From NCBI GenBank assembly GCA_037439425.1, contig JBBIWA010000013.1, positions 34,297 to 98,296 on the forward strand: a stretch of DNA of 64,000 nt. The letters run 5' to 3'. Below, one piece after another: positions 25,313 through 37,320 of the stretch (the stretch's first letter is position 1; each line of letters opens with the position of its first letter). The notes beneath the pieces were generated by a model. That model was not told where the DNA came from. It saw only the letters and a program-made list of their open reading frames with translations, and did no database searches. The position numbers and the translations under genes were made by a program. Origin of the DNA: JBBIWA01 sp037439425 (lineage in GTDB: Bacteria; Acidobacteriota; Blastocatellia; RBC074).

Positions 25313-25895
25313 GGTTTGTCTGCCTCGTGTGGTGAGCGCGACCGAAAGCTACCGCGCACCCGGACGCAGCAACGGTCGCGACAGTTATCATTGATGATCG
25401 CTACACCATTATTGATCCCATCGCAAGAATGTCAAGCCTGGCGAGGCCAGCAATTCTTGCTTAGCCGGATACGGCTGTAAATGGTCGAATGAGCCCAAAG
25501 AGTTTCTGCGTTTGACCCGCGAGAGGTTCTGATACGCAGATGCGAGAGAACTTCGATGGGGCACCGACTGAGTCGTTGTGGCAGCTCACAGCCGGCTGTC
25601 AGAGCTGACGGCTGAGAGTCGGATGGAGTGGGCAGTTTGTGACTTCCCAGAGCCTTTTGAGCTAGCGCGCGAATTTGATTGATGCGAAGAGTCGGATGGA
25701 GGGTGCGGTTTGTGACCGAGTGGTGAGAAGTATTACCTGGTCGCTTTCGACTTCAAGCGAATATTTCCCTTCGAGGAAGATCAACCGTCCTGGAAGTTTG
25801 AGGCGCAAGGGCAGAAACGGCGAGATGCATCATTCACACGTGGCGGTCGCACGCGACAATAGGCGCGCGCCAGCAGAGGTGACATTTTGCCTTAA
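25313..25895. other. Intergenic stretch with a 28-base imperfect direct repeat
   Basis: GAGTCGGATGGAGTGGGCAG... (25616-25643) recurs with few changes at 25689-25716; both end TTTGTGAC. No gene is supported. Confidence 0.5.
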
Positions 25896-25928
25896 AGAGG
25901 CCACGGCCTTGCGCCGTGGAGTTTCACG
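25896..25928. repeat. Inverted copy of the 66-base repeat core
   Basis: AGAGGCCACGGCCTTGCGCC... through TTTCACG is the reverse complement, with about two differences, of the core of the 66-base tandem unit at 26170-26329 (compare 26180-26212). Together they bracket the 62/55-base array. Confidence 0.7.
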
Positions 25929-26120
25929 CTCCTTGCTACCAAATTCGCAATTCGCAATTCGCAATCCGAAATTCAAAGAGGAGCCTCACGCTCCTGGCTA
26001 CCAAATTCGCAATTCGCAATCCGAAATTCAAAGAGGAGCCTCACGCTCCTGGCTACCAAATCCGCAATTCGCAATTCGCAATCCGAAATTCAAAGAGGAG
26101 TCTCACGATCCTGGCTACTG
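25924..26120. repeat. Nested tandem repeat array, period 55-62
   Basis: Three full copies and a partial one: 25924-25985, 25986-26040, 26041-26102 and 26103-26120. Each unit runs TCACGCTCCTGGCTACCAAA, then a run of the 7-base unit TTCGCAA (three, two, three copies), then AATCCGAAATTCAAAGAGGA. The 7-base difference in period comes entirely from the inner run. There are no unique spacers, so it is not a CRISPR array. Confidence 0.9.
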
Positions 26121-26169
26121 TAAGCGCGAATTGAGAGCGTTTAGGAAAAAACGTAGAGTTTGCGGCGGC

Positions 26170-26329
26170 TAGCTACAAACGTGAAGCTCCACGGCACAAG
26201 GCCGTGGCCTCTCAAAATGATCCTGCTCGCGTGTGTAGCCACAAACGTGAAACTCCACGGCACAAGGCCGTGGCCTCTCAAAATGATCCTGCTCGCCTGT
26301 GTAGCCACAAACGTGAAACTCCACGGCGT
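26170..26329. repeat. 66-base tandem repeat, about 2.4 copies
   Basis: Units start at 26170, 26236 and 26302 with TAGC(T/C)ACAAACGTGAA. Each contains a hairpin CCACGGC-ACAAG-GCCGTGG. Open reading frames through it are by-products of the repeat. Confidence 0.9.
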
Positions 26330-27526
26330 AAGCTGATCTATCACAACTCGTGGGTGACCGCACTTAGAAGTGACCCGAGAGAATGCAGCTCAGCTCATCA
26401 GCCCTTCACGCTCCCGAATCGAGAAGCCTTCAGTTCAAAGTCCACAAGAGGCACGGCTATGAATGGGAACACAACTCGTGGTCACTTCCCTGCCCCAAGC
26501 TCTCACTGGTCTTTTACCTGCTTCGGTGGGCTGGCGTTGTTAGCGCCGAGGTGTTGGCGGCGCGCCGCCCGGCTCTATCAGAATTGTCTTGAAGGCCAAT
26601 CGCGGCGCTCCTTGTGGACGATCTTGCGAGTTGGTTTTCCCAAGGTCTTGGTGGAGAGTTGGGAAGAATTGTTACTGTGGCATTTGAGCGAAGCCCCCAA
26701 TAGTTCTTAATCAGGTAACGCTCAGGCCGGAACGAGAGAGAAAGATTGTGAGGAAGCGGCCCAAGTTTCAATCAGCAGTACCGGAACCCATCAAGGGCAA
26801 ACAAGCAGATCGAATGTTGGCAGCGTTGTTGGCGCTGACGTTACCATCCAGAATATTTCAGGATTAGTGCGCCATCTGAGTGAGTCCGCAACCTCTGGGC
26901 GTCACGTCCAAGGCTTGTGTTTCGCGCTTGAGCGGGAATTGCTGTGGCGAGGCCACAAACCAAGCGCTCCCTCTACTGTTTGTCCTGACCGGGCCACAGG
27001 TGCCGAAACCACCAGCGGCGGCCAGGCGCTTGCGGCGCCAGCAGCACCTTGGAAAAACACTGGTCCGCTACCCGTTCGAGGTCCGCCAGCCAATCGGCCT
27101 CGATCAGATAGTACCTCTCCCCTTGAGCTTTCAGTTTACGGTCCGGGAACTGAGACTCCCACTCAATCAACACAGCCCGACGCCAAAATTCATCGCGCCC
27201 AATGATTTCGACTCGGATCTGGCCTGCCATTCTTTAATCCTACTCTCAGTCTTGCTATGCCATCCACTTCGCATCTTAATGGCGCCTACCAGTAGATGCA
27301 AGCAGCTACCTTGCTCGTGCTGGCAAAATACTTGTAACCAAAAGGTGGCCGGTGACGCCTACATGCCTGTACAGCAAGTGATAATCATCAATGATGGTAT
27401 TGAGCGCAAGACCTAGGCGGGATGAACCCGGCAGCAAGAGAAACTCTCAAGCGGTCGAGAGGTGGGCGCTTGTACCTCTATGGCCGTTAACCAAGCAAAT
27501 CAGAATGCTTAAGAAGGAGACGCAAG
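26330..27526. other. Gene-poor stretch with possible decayed coding fragments
   Basis: Near 26575-26640 a plus-strand stretch reads LKANRGAP and, after one frame change, VDDLASWF, vaguely like the start of group II intron reverse transcriptases. Near 26765-26870 another plus-strand frame reads SNVGSVVGADVTIQNISG. Neither is long enough to identify. The only plausible small gene is on the minus strand at 26973-27230. Confidence 0.3.
26973..27230 (-). CDS. Possible small protein, unknown function
   Basis: An 85-codon frame (MAGQIRVEIIGRDEFWRRAV...) with protein-like composition: a mixed hydrophobic/acidic core (YYLIEADWLADLERVADQCFSKVLLAP) and a Trp/Arg-rich tail. No signal, no recognised motif; only a weak AGGAT precedes the ATG. 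It sits alone in a repeat-rich, gene-poor region and may be a remnant. Confidence 0.35.
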   Translation of the reverse strand: MAGQIRVEIIGRDEFWRRAVLIEWESQFPDRKLKAQGERYYLIEADWLADLERVADQCFSKVLLAPQAPGRRWWFRHLWPGQDKQ

Positions 27527-28054
27527 ATGAAAAAGCTAATTTCGATGTGCAGCATGATGAGCGCGTTGATGTTCGGCCTGCTGGCCGTGAGCGCTGCAAC
27601 TTCTGATTTTTCCGGCACCTGGGTGCTGGACAAGGCCAAGAGTGAAGGCTTGCCACGCAATATGGAGAATGCCGAAAGCGTGACCCTGATCGTCACTCAA
27701 GATGCCAAAGAACTCAAGGTCGAAACTAAAATAGTCGGCGGTCAAGGCGGACCGGGCGGCGGGGGCCGTGGCTTTGGGGGCCTGACCCCGGTTGCAACCT
27801 ATAAGTTAGACGGCAGTGAAAACAAAGTCGAAGGTCAGGCAGGGACTACGGTCTTCAAGGCCAAAACGATGAGCGAAGGTAAGGTGCTGGAACTGAGCTC
27901 AGTGCGTAATCTGAATTTTCAAGGCAATGAAGTGACCATCAAGACCGTCGAGCACTGGGAGCTGGCCGAAGGCGGCAAGGTGCTCAAAATTCATCGCACC
28001 AGCGAAACCCCAAGAGGTACGCAGGAATCCAAGCTCACGTTCAATAAGCAGTAG
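27527..28054 (+). CDS. Secreted small beta-barrel-like protein, unknown function
   Basis: A 175-residue exported protein: signal peptide about 1-24 (cleavage after VSAAT or so), then DFSGTWVLDKAKSEG, a motif at the start of many small lipocalin-like or beta-rich exported proteins in this phylum. A Gly-rich loop (GGQGGPGGGGRGFGG, about 66-80) splits the alternating beta pattern; the C-terminus reads VLKIHRTSETPRGTQESKLTF. AAGGAGACGCAAG precedes the ATG. No enzymatic residues can be named; a ligand-binding role is possible but unproven. Confidence 0.75.
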   Translation: MKKLISMCSMMSALMFGLLAVSAATSDFSGTWVLDKAKSEGLPRNMENAESVTLIVTQDAKELKVETKIVGGQGGPGGGGRGFGGLTPVATYKLDGSENKVEGQAGTTVFKAKTMSEGKVLELSSVRNLNFQGNEVTIKTVEHWELAEGGKVLKIHRTSETPRGTQESKLTFNKQ

Positions 28055-28078
28055 GCCATTTCGGTCTCTGCTCAGGAG

Positions 28079-28113
28079 ATGAACCACGAAGAGCGCGAAG
28101 AGCACGAAGAGAG
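28079..28113. repeat. Dispersed CACGAAGAGCACGAAG repeat (copy 2)
   Basis: ATGAACCACGAAGAGCGCGA... matches the inverted copy at 21891-21921. It lies just after the stop of the preceding gene. Confidence 0.6.
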
Positions 28114-28167
28114 AGCACGCCACTGAGGTCTAGGTGTTGCACGTCTGGCTACCTTCTCGGTTAAGCT

Positions 28168-28197
28168 CAACAGGGCAGCTGATAAAGCCGCCCTGTT
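28168..28197. terminator. Hairpin between convergent genes
   Basis: CAACAGGGC (28168-28176) pairs with GCCCTGTTG (28189-28197). It lies between the convergent genes ending at 28054 and 28209 and could end transcription from both sides, though neither strand has a long T run. Confidence 0.5.
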
Positions 28198-28208
28198 GAG
28201 TAGCTCAC

Positions 28209-31253
<3,045 letters not shown>

Positions 31254-31526
31254 GAGATTTACCTCCGTATCTTTATGGAAAGACGCTTGGTCTAGAGTGT
31301 GGCGATCTGCGCGTTACGATGAAACCACAATAACAAACAAGGCAATCGCTTAGACGAGTGTCGCAAGAATGTGGTTACAGGCTTGGGACAAGAGCTCACC
31401 GCACGGAGCTGAGAAATGACCTCACTATTGGCGTAATTAGCGGACGTAGCCAACTGCGGGTACAATCCTCCCTTAGCGCCACCCGGAGCAGCAGTGGAAT
31501 TGACCCAGACCGCTCATCTGCCTGGT

Positions 31527-32450
31527 CTATGAAACGAGCTTGAGGGTAGCATCTGCCTGCTGCGGCGCGCTGCCGACCACAGCTCCAGCCAGCGTTCCGA
31601 CGCTGAGGGGCAGCCCGAGAACTTCCCGGCTCAACCGTTTGAAGTCCGTAGCGCCCGGATTGATCTCGCTGTACTCAACGACGGCCATGCCCTTGGCAGC
31701 GGCTTCGACGATGCGGACGCTGGTGCGAATCTGGGTTTGGAATAGACTCTCGCCGAAAATGTACTCTATTTCTCGCTTGAATTCGCGATCAAAGCGACGC
31801 CGCTCGTTATAGTTGTTGAGCAAGATCTTGACCGAGGGCATCCGCCTGTTGAGCTGGATGCAGGTGCACTTCAGCCACTCGATCACGGCGAGGGTGCCTT
31901 GGAGCGCATACATGCCGCAGGAGATGACGATGATGACCTCATCGGCCGCGTCAATCCCGATTTGCGCCGAGCGGCATAACCCCGCCGGCGTGTCAATGAT
32001 GACGAAATCGTACCGGCTCAAGACCGGCTCCAACTGCTTCCGGAGCAGATCGGTACATAGAGGGAGTCGGTTGACCGCTTCGCGCAGCTCTCTTTGAAAG
32101 TGATTGGGGATGATATCTACGCCTGGGCGCACAGGCACCAGGTATTCAACTACGTTGGGTTTGGGAACTACCAGCAGACGATCCGCCGTCTTGGTCGTGC
32201 GGATGGGGTCTGGCAGTAGCCCCTGACCGAAATTCCCTTGCGCGTCCAGGTCAACACACAAAACCTGCTTGCCATGATGCAAGGCAAGACAGACGGCTAG
32301 ATTTTGTGCAATGGTGGTTTTACCAGTACCGCCCTTCTGGTTGACAAAGGCCAGGATCCTAGCCCGTGTTCTCTTCAAGCTACCCGGGGTGGGCCGAGTT
32401 GCTTCGTGGGGAGAGGCCACCCCCACCGGGGCATCTGTCTTTTCCAACAT
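31527..32450 (-). CDS. ParA/Soj-family ATPase (orphan)
   Basis: A 307-residue Walker-type P-loop ATPase with the deviant Walker A KGGTGKTT (about residues 39-46) and the A' region VLCVDLDAQGN (about 63-73); DFVIIDTPAG (about 149-158) is Walker B. ParA proteins position DNA or large complexes by nucleoid-bound gradients. No parB gene, centromere-like repeats or chemotaxis genes are adjacent, so it may position something other than DNA. The first 30 residues are a non-conserved tail. Ribosome site weak. Confidence 0.85.
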   Translation of the reverse strand: MLEKTDAPVGVASPHEATRPTPGSLKRTRARILAFVNQKGGTGKTTIAQNLAVCLALHHGKQVLCVDLDAQGNFGQGLLPDPIRTTKTADRLLVVPKPNVVEYLVPVRPGVDIIPNHFQRELREAVNRLPLCTDLLRKQLEPVLSRYDFVIIDTPAGLCRSAQIGIDAADEVIIVISCGMYALQGTLAVIEWLKCTCIQLNRRMPSVKILLNNYNERRRFDREFKREIEYIFGESLFQTQIRTSVRIVEAAAKGMAVVEYSEINPGATDFKRLSREVLGLPLSVGTLAGAVVGSAPQQADATLKLVS

Positions 32451-32584
32451 AGGCTCGGCTCATTTGCTTTTCCGTTAGTAGTTATTTGTCCTTACAACCT
32501 CGACCGTACTGCTGGGGGTATGCGCCCCAAGTATAAGCCCAGCCAGTGGGAATTTCCAATAGTAGCGTCACAATCTTTCAGTTT

Positions 32585-33364
32585 TTAATCCACTTTCACT
32601 CGTTCAATGATCTGCTGGCGGACTTGCTCAACCAGCTCACCGATGTTTTTGGTCGTGTACCCCAGGGTGGGGATCGGCGGCAGCACTTCCACTTGCACTT
32701 CCCCTGGTATGCACAGGCCAGTTCCTTTGCCCATAACCCGCCGTGTGCCATTGATCACCACGGGGACGACCGGCACCCCAGCTTCCAGAGCAATAAAGAA
32801 AGCTCCCTTCTTGAACTCCTTAACGCGTCCATCTACCGAACGAGTCCCCTCAGGAAAAGCCATCAACGAGTAACCCTGACGCAGGGCTTCAGCTCCCTTC
32901 TTAATACTGGCGATGGCGCGCTTAGGGTTGCTGCGGTCCACTGGAATGAGATGGGCCAGCGGCATGCCCTGACCGAAGAGGGGGACGCGAGTCAACTCCT
33001 GCTTGGCCAGTGCACCAATGATCCGACCAAAACAGCAGAAGATCAGCGGCGGGTCTAGATTGCTCTGATGATTAGCAATGAAGACATAAGCCTGAGCCGG
33101 CTCCAGACGCTCAAGCCCACTGAGCGTCACACGCGCGCCTGCTGTGCGCAGATAAAGGCGCGCCCCGAATTTAGCGAAGGGGTGGATAAAGTCCTGCCAC
33201 CCGAAGAGGCTGCGCAGTAGAAAGGCGAGCGGAATCAAAGGAATCCCCAGCAAAAAGAGGCATAGCCCGGCTACCACGAAGCTCGCACCATAACGCAACC
33301 GCGCACCCATCAGACGCCAGCCTGAGAGCTGGAGTGGAGAGCTTTCTTGAACTGATCTGATCAT
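32585..33364 (-). CDS. plsC: 1-acyl-sn-glycerol-3-phosphate acyltransferase
   Basis: A 260-residue inner-membrane acyltransferase making phosphatidic acid. An N-terminal hydrophobic hairpin (about residues 20-45) precedes the HX4D motif NHQSNLD (about 83-89), the PVDR region and FPEGTRS (about 153-159). The ATG at 33364 follows AGGAG by 8 bases. That ribosome site is the end of the mosaic repeat R2; an open frame continuing upstream to 33514 simply translates the repeat and should not be counted as protein. Confidence 0.93.
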   Translation of the reverse strand: MIRSVQESSPLQLSGWRLMGARLRYGASFVVAGLCLFLLGIPLIPLAFLLRSLFGWQDFIHPFAKFGARLYLRTAGARVTLSGLERLEPAQAYVFIANHQSNLDPPLIFCCFGRIIGALAKQELTRVPLFGQGMPLAHLIPVDRSNPKRAIASIKKGAEALRQGYSLMAFPEGTRSVDGRVKEFKKGAFFIALEAGVPVVPVVINGTRRVMGKGTGLCIPGEVQVEVLPPIPTLGYTTKNIGELVEQVRQQIIERVKVD

Positions 33365-33545
33365 CAATTTCACTCCTGCGGAAAATCCCGGGTACGCCGG
33401 TGCGTCCCGCCCGCAATTGATTTTCATCGCTTTCAGGGCTTCGTCGTGACGAGATGGACGACTCTTCAGAAAATCCCTGGGGGCGCACGCGTGCTCGTTA
33501 AGGCTGAAAACCATGCACGCTAGAAGCGTACGCTCCCAGGTTTTT
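33361..33545. repeat. Mosaic dispersed repeat, copy R2
   Basis: Reading on the minus strand: CCTGGGAGCGTACGCTTCTA... with GCGTGC, a GGTTTTCAGCC arm, GGGATTTTCTGAAGAG (33462-33477), then CGTCCATCTCGTCACG, AAATCAATTGCGG and GGGATTTTCCGCAGGAG (33373-33389). Both modules of R1 are present. The last motif is the ribosome site of plsC. Confidence 0.75.
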
Positions 33546-33604
33546 CATCCTTTCTGGGCGCTGCGTGAGCAGCAGTGGAGAAATTCAACAGACGAAGCAT
33601 CAGA

Positions 33605-34885
33605 TCAGATGACGGTGCCATCCGTAATGGTCATATTTTTGGGGACGACCACGATCCCTTCGCGAATGTAGTAATTCTCGCCGTCGCAATGCTCCAGGCC
33701 CCGCTCGTTGAGAATGCGGACGTTGGAGCCGATGCGCACATTCTTATCAATAATGGCGCGGCGGATGATCGTATTGTCGCCAATCCCGATCCAGGGCAAA
33801 CCCTGGCGTCGCTCCGCTTCTAGCTCGTCCAGCGTTTGATAGTAATCAGCGCCCATAATCAGCGAATCTTCAATCCAGGCATTGTTCTCGATGCGCGTGC
33901 GCACGCCAATGGCTGAACGAATAATGGTGGCGCGGTTGAGAATGCAGCCTTCGGAGATCATTGAATCCCGAATCTGGCAATCAACCATCTTGGAGCCGGG
34001 CAGAAAGCGCGCCCGGGTGTAGATCGGCGCGTCGGCATCAAAGAGGTTGAATTTGGGCAGAATGGTGGCCAGATCCAGATTCGCATGATAGAAGGAGCTG
34101 ATCGTCCCAATGTCCTCCCAGTAACCCTCAAAGAGGAATGCTTGCACGTGATATTGCTCAATCGCAGCCGGAAGCACCTCGCTCCCGAAGTCTATGTACG
34201 GAGTCCCTCTTAGCAGGGAGTAGAGTACCTCGAACTTAAATAAGTAGACGCCCATCGAGGCCAGAAAAGGCTTTTGCTCAGCCGCTTCCGGACCGAGGCC
34301 AAACCGCCTTGTATCAACTCGCATAGCGTCGAGTTTGTCGGCTGGCGGTTTTTCGCGGAATTCAATAATGCGCCCCATTTCATCAGTCTTGAGCAGACCA
34401 AAGCTTGAAGCCTGATCCGCCGTGACTGGGATTACCGAGACCGAGACATCCGCTTTCGTCTCCTCGTGATGGCGAATGAAGTCTCGATAGTCCATCCGGT
34501 AAAGATGGTCACCCGAAAGAATCAAAACCAGTTCCGGTTTCAGATCGCGGATGTGATCCATCACCTGACGCACAGCATCGGCCGTGCCTTGAAACCACTC
34601 GACGCTTTTGGGAGTCTGCTCGGCAGCGAGAATTTCGACAAACCCGTCCGAGAAGCGGCTGAACCGATAGGTGCGTGCGATATGACGATTGAGCGAGGCC
34701 GAGTTGAATTGCGTCAGGACGTAAATCTTGGTGATGTCGGAGTTGATACAGTTGGAAACCGTGATGTCAATCAGGCGATATTTGCCACCGACCGGGACGG
34801 CCGGTTTAGAACGATACATGGTTAGAGGAAACAATCGGGTGCCTCTACCGCCGCCCAGGATCAGGGCCAGAACCTCTTTTTTCAT
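33605..34885 (-). CDS. glgC: Glucose-1-phosphate adenylyltransferase
   Basis: A 426-residue ADP-glucose pyrophosphorylase, the committed step of glycogen synthesis. The nucleotide-binding loop is LILGGGRGTRLFPLT (about residues 8-22), followed by KPAVPVGGKYRLIDI, WFQGTADAVRQ and SGDHLYRMDY; the sugar-phosphate site is around VEFREKP-like IIEFREKP; EGYWEDIGTI is typical. A left-handed beta-helix with INERGLEHCDGENYYIREGIVVVPK closes the protein. The ATG at 34885 follows GAGGGGAG. No other glycogen gene is adjacent. Confidence 0.95.
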   Translation of the reverse strand: MKKEVLALILGGGRGTRLFPLTMYRSKPAVPVGGKYRLIDITVSNCINSDITKIYVLTQFNSASLNRHIARTYRFSRFSDGFVEILAAEQTPKSVEWFQGTADAVRQVMDHIRDLKPELVLILSGDHLYRMDYRDFIRHHEETKADVSVSVIPVTADQASSFGLLKTDEMGRIIEFREKPPADKLDAMRVDTRRFGLGPEAAEQKPFLASMGVYLFKFEVLYSLLRGTPYIDFGSEVLPAAIEQYHVQAFLFEGYWEDIGTISSFYHANLDLATILPKFNLFDADAPIYTRARFLPGSKMVDCQIRDSMISEGCILNRATIIRSAIGVRTRIENNAWIEDSLIMGADYYQTLDELEAERRQGLPWIGIGDNTIIRRAIIDKNVRIGSNVRILNERGLEHCDGENYYIREGIVVVPKNMTITDGTVI

Positions 34886-35190
34886 CGCTGCTCCCCTCAT
34901 CTGCCCAGACTTCAGGACTGCTTCGCGTTCCTATCACTCACTTGCACATTGACACTGCGCCGTCGGAAATGCTGAGGAAGATGCGCTGTCCCCGAGCAGG
35001 CCAGCCACGGCTGACAAGTGAGCGTTCTCTTGGCCTTCTTCGGAGTCTAAGCTAAGCTGTTTGCTTCTGAGCATAAGGAAGTAGAGAAGCTTTTTCAAGA
35101 GAAAGCAGGTAGAGAAGGGAGAAGCTGAGAGGCGATCAACCAAAGACCGCCTAGCTTTTCCGGCTTTCTTTACCCTTCGTCGCCTTAAGC
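34886..35190. other. Divergent intergenic region, nothing recognised
   Basis: Lies between glgC (minus) and psuG (plus). I see no clear promoter boxes, repeat or small gene. Confidence 0.5.
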
Positions 35191-36141
35191 TTGAAGCCAT
35201 CTGAAGCAGACGTGTCACAAGATTACTCGTTGCGATTTCTGATTGCCCCTTCCATCGCCCGCAGGCTCAGCGCAGGTGAGCCAGTGGTGGCGCTTGAATC
35301 CACTGTGATCGCTCACGGCTTGCCTGCTCCACACAATCTGGAGACAGCAAGAGCTTGCGAAGCGGCAGTGCGCCAACAGAACGCCACACCGGCTACCATC
35401 GGCCTGATCGCAGGGCGTCCGGTGATTGGACTGAATGAGGAGCAAATCCGGGCTATCGCTGAGCGCAAGGATGTCGCCAAGGTTAATTTGAGTAATCTGG
35501 CGCAGGTGGTGGCCGAAGGCCGCTGGGGCGCTACTACGGTTGCTGCCAGTTTGCAGTTGGCACACAAGGCAGGTATTCGCGTCCTGGCTACGGGTGGCAT
35601 TGGCGGTGTACATCGCGGCGCGAGTGAAAGCTTTGACATCTCGGCAGACATCTTGGCCCTGGCTCGGTTTCCGCTGATTGTGGTTTGCGCTGGAGCGAAA
35701 GCGATTCTGGACCTGCCCAAGACTATCGAAGTTCTGGAGACAATAGGAGTGCCGGTGGTAGGCTATCAAACTGATGAGCTACCGGCTTTTTACTCCCGCT
35801 CAAGCGGTATCAAGCTGGAATTGCGCGCCGAGCGGCCAGAGCAGGTAGCCAAACTCGCGCACACGCACTGGCAACTCGGCAGCAGCAGTGCCGTGCTGGT
35901 GGCTGTGCCCGTCCCTGCCGAGCAGGAAGTGCTGGCCGATGAGATCGAGGAGATGATTGCTGAAGCGCTGGCAGAAGCCGCGCAAGAAGGCATCAGCGGC
36001 AAAACGCTCACCCCGTTTCTGCTCACACGCATTGCTGAGCGCCGCAGCGAGCGGCCTCTCGAAGCTAACGTAGCGTTGCTCAAAAACAATGCCCGCGTTG
36101 CAGCGGAGATTGCCTGCGCGCTGTGCGCTCACTGGCCTTGA
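35191..36141 (+). CDS. psuG: Pseudouridine-5'-phosphate glycosidase
   Basis: A 316-residue (at most) cytoplasmic enzyme that reversibly splits pseudouridine 5'-phosphate into uracil and ribose 5-phosphate. Family stretches: VVALESTVIAHGLPAPHN (about residues 31-48), ATIGLIAGRPVIGL, WGATTVAASLQLAHKAGIRVLATGGIGGVHRGA (about 110-142), SADILALA, VCAGAKAILDLPKTIEVLET and GVPVVGYQTDELPAFYSRSSG. The start is unsure: TTG at 35191 or GTG at 35212 in frame, neither with a good ribosome site. The usual partner kinase psuK is not next to it. Confidence 0.93.
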   Translation: MKPSEADVSQDYSLRFLIAPSIARRLSAGEPVVALESTVIAHGLPAPHNLETARACEAAVRQQNATPATIGLIAGRPVIGLNEEQIRAIAERKDVAKVNLSNLAQVVAEGRWGATTVAASLQLAHKAGIRVLATGGIGGVHRGASESFDISADILALARFPLIVVCAGAKAILDLPKTIEVLETIGVPVVGYQTDELPAFYSRSSGIKLELRAERPEQVAKLAHTHWQLGSSSAVLVAVPVPAEQEVLADEIEEMIAEALAEAAQEGISGKTLTPFLLTRIAERRSERPLEANVALLKNNARVAAEIACALCAHWP

Positions 36142-36186
36142 AATTGTGATCTGTGACGCTGCTCCTGAGGGCTGTGATTGGTTCCC

Positions 36187-37164
36187 TTAATAGACCTGAA
36201 GCAGGTCGCCCTCCAGGCAAGTGAGAAAGCTCGCTGGTGGCTCTGTCTTGGCGGTTGATAGACTCAGGTGGACAACAGCCTGCAGACGGTAGATGCCTTG
36301 TGGCAGCCCCTCGCTTCTGACTTCAATCATGCTACTTTCCACTGCGGTGAGAGTGCCGCTAGCTTCACCCACCAACTGTTGCGGCTGGCCTCCTGGGCTC
36401 TTGGCATAGACGGTGGCAGTGTAGTCAAAAACAGCCTCTTTCAGCAATCTCATTTCCGAGAGGTCCAGAGTCAGGCGCACGTCAAAGGGTTGGCCATCTC
36501 TTAAAATATACGAAGGATAACTCGTGCTCATGGGGATTACCTCCAGCTTCCGCAGGCGGGGCTGGGCCATCGCTACAGCTGTTGCCGATAGTGATGACGC
36601 GGCTGCAGCAACTGCTCGCGCCTCAGATCTAGGAGCTGAAACCACTGCAGCCACGGGTGGCACCGCAGCCTGAGTCTTCATCTCGGCTGTCCGGACTGGC
36701 GCAACGGAAGGACGGCGTAAAGCAGCGTGCTCAACGAAGAAGTCCACCAGCCGTCTTTCCCGCCAACCGGCCCACACCTCTTCATGCCCGGTGGCGACCT
36801 GCATGACTTTCGTGCGTTTCACCTGGCGTTCTTCATCGAGCAACAGTTCAACGACAAAAGAAGTCAAGCTTTCACCCTCCAGGGGGTGTTTCTCCCCGGC
36901 AGCTGCCTCTTCCTCATCTGGTTTTTCTGCTTCCCGCTTTAAGGCCAGCTCGCGGGCTTGGCCGATCCAGTCTTGCTCAATAATCCGTTCGACTGTCACC
37001 TCAGCCACATCACCGATCAGCTCCACAATGCTTTCAGGTGACAAAGACGCGAGCCTGTCGAAAGTGAGAATGCCGGCCTCGTGCAGGCGGCTCTCGATAG
37101 CTCGGCCAATACCTCGGATGCGCTTGAAATTGTCAGCCCCTGGCAGAGTGCGCTTGTTGGACAT
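36187..37164 (-). CDS. Helix-hairpin-helix protein with C-terminal beta domain
   Basis: A 325-residue protein. Residues about 10-65 form a helix-hairpin-helix region (FKRIRGIGRAIESRLHEAGI...LASLSPESIVELIG), a non-specific DNA- or protein-binding element as in DUF4332-like domains. About 95-140 holds a conserved-looking segment (SFVVELLLDEERQVKRTKVMQ), then an Ala/Val-rich linker (about 150-210), then a beta-rich domain of about 110 residues (LEVIPMSTSYPSYILRDGQPFDVRLTL...GIYRLQAVVHLS...CLEGDLLQVY). The next gene on the same strand encodes a protein made almost only of a similar domain. Function unknown. Confidence 0.65.
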   Translation of the reverse strand: MSNKRTLPGADNFKRIRGIGRAIESRLHEAGILTFDRLASLSPESIVELIGDVAEVTVERIIEQDWIGQARELALKREAEKPDEEEAAAGEKHPLEGESLTSFVVELLLDEERQVKRTKVMQVATGHEEVWAGWRERRLVDFFVEHAALRRPSVAPVRTAEMKTQAAVPPVAAVVSAPRSEARAVAAAASSLSATAVAMAQPRLRKLEVIPMSTSYPSYILRDGQPFDVRLTLDLSEMRLLKEAVFDYTATVYAKSPGGQPQQLVGEASGTLTAVESSMIEVRSEGLPQGIYRLQAVVHLSLSTAKTEPPASFLTCLEGDLLQVY

Positions 37165-37202
37165 GATGATACCCTGGCTTATGCAAACAATCTCTAGTTA
37201 CT

Positions 37203-37312
37203 TAAGGATGAAAACTCGCTGGGTACGCACGCCCCTAGCGTGCCCTCGCTTTCCAGCAGTAACCTGCTTGTCGCAACCAGGCACTTTTGCCGGGCGTGCG
37301 TACCCAAGCACT
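37203..37312. repeat. Mosaic dispersed repeat, copy R3
   Basis: GATGAAAACTCGCTGGGTAC then GCACGCCCCTAGCGTGC and, at the other end, GGGCGTGCGTACCC. Core of module Y, with a different middle. It separates the two beta-domain genes. Confidence 0.65.
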
Positions 37313-37320
37313 TGAGGGGC

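Noticed and set aside
25924..26120. Regular repeats resembling a CRISPR array
   Set aside because: Units abut directly with no unique spacers, differ by an inner 7-base run, and no cas gene is present.
25675..26172. 165-codon frame with repeated QIRNSQ/PHAPGY peptides
   Set aside because: Pure translation of the tandem repeat array; periodicity follows DNA units, no ribosome site.
33365..33514. 50-residue N-terminal extension of PlsC
   Set aside because: It is the translation of repeat R2; the ribosome site and family alignment place the start at 33364.
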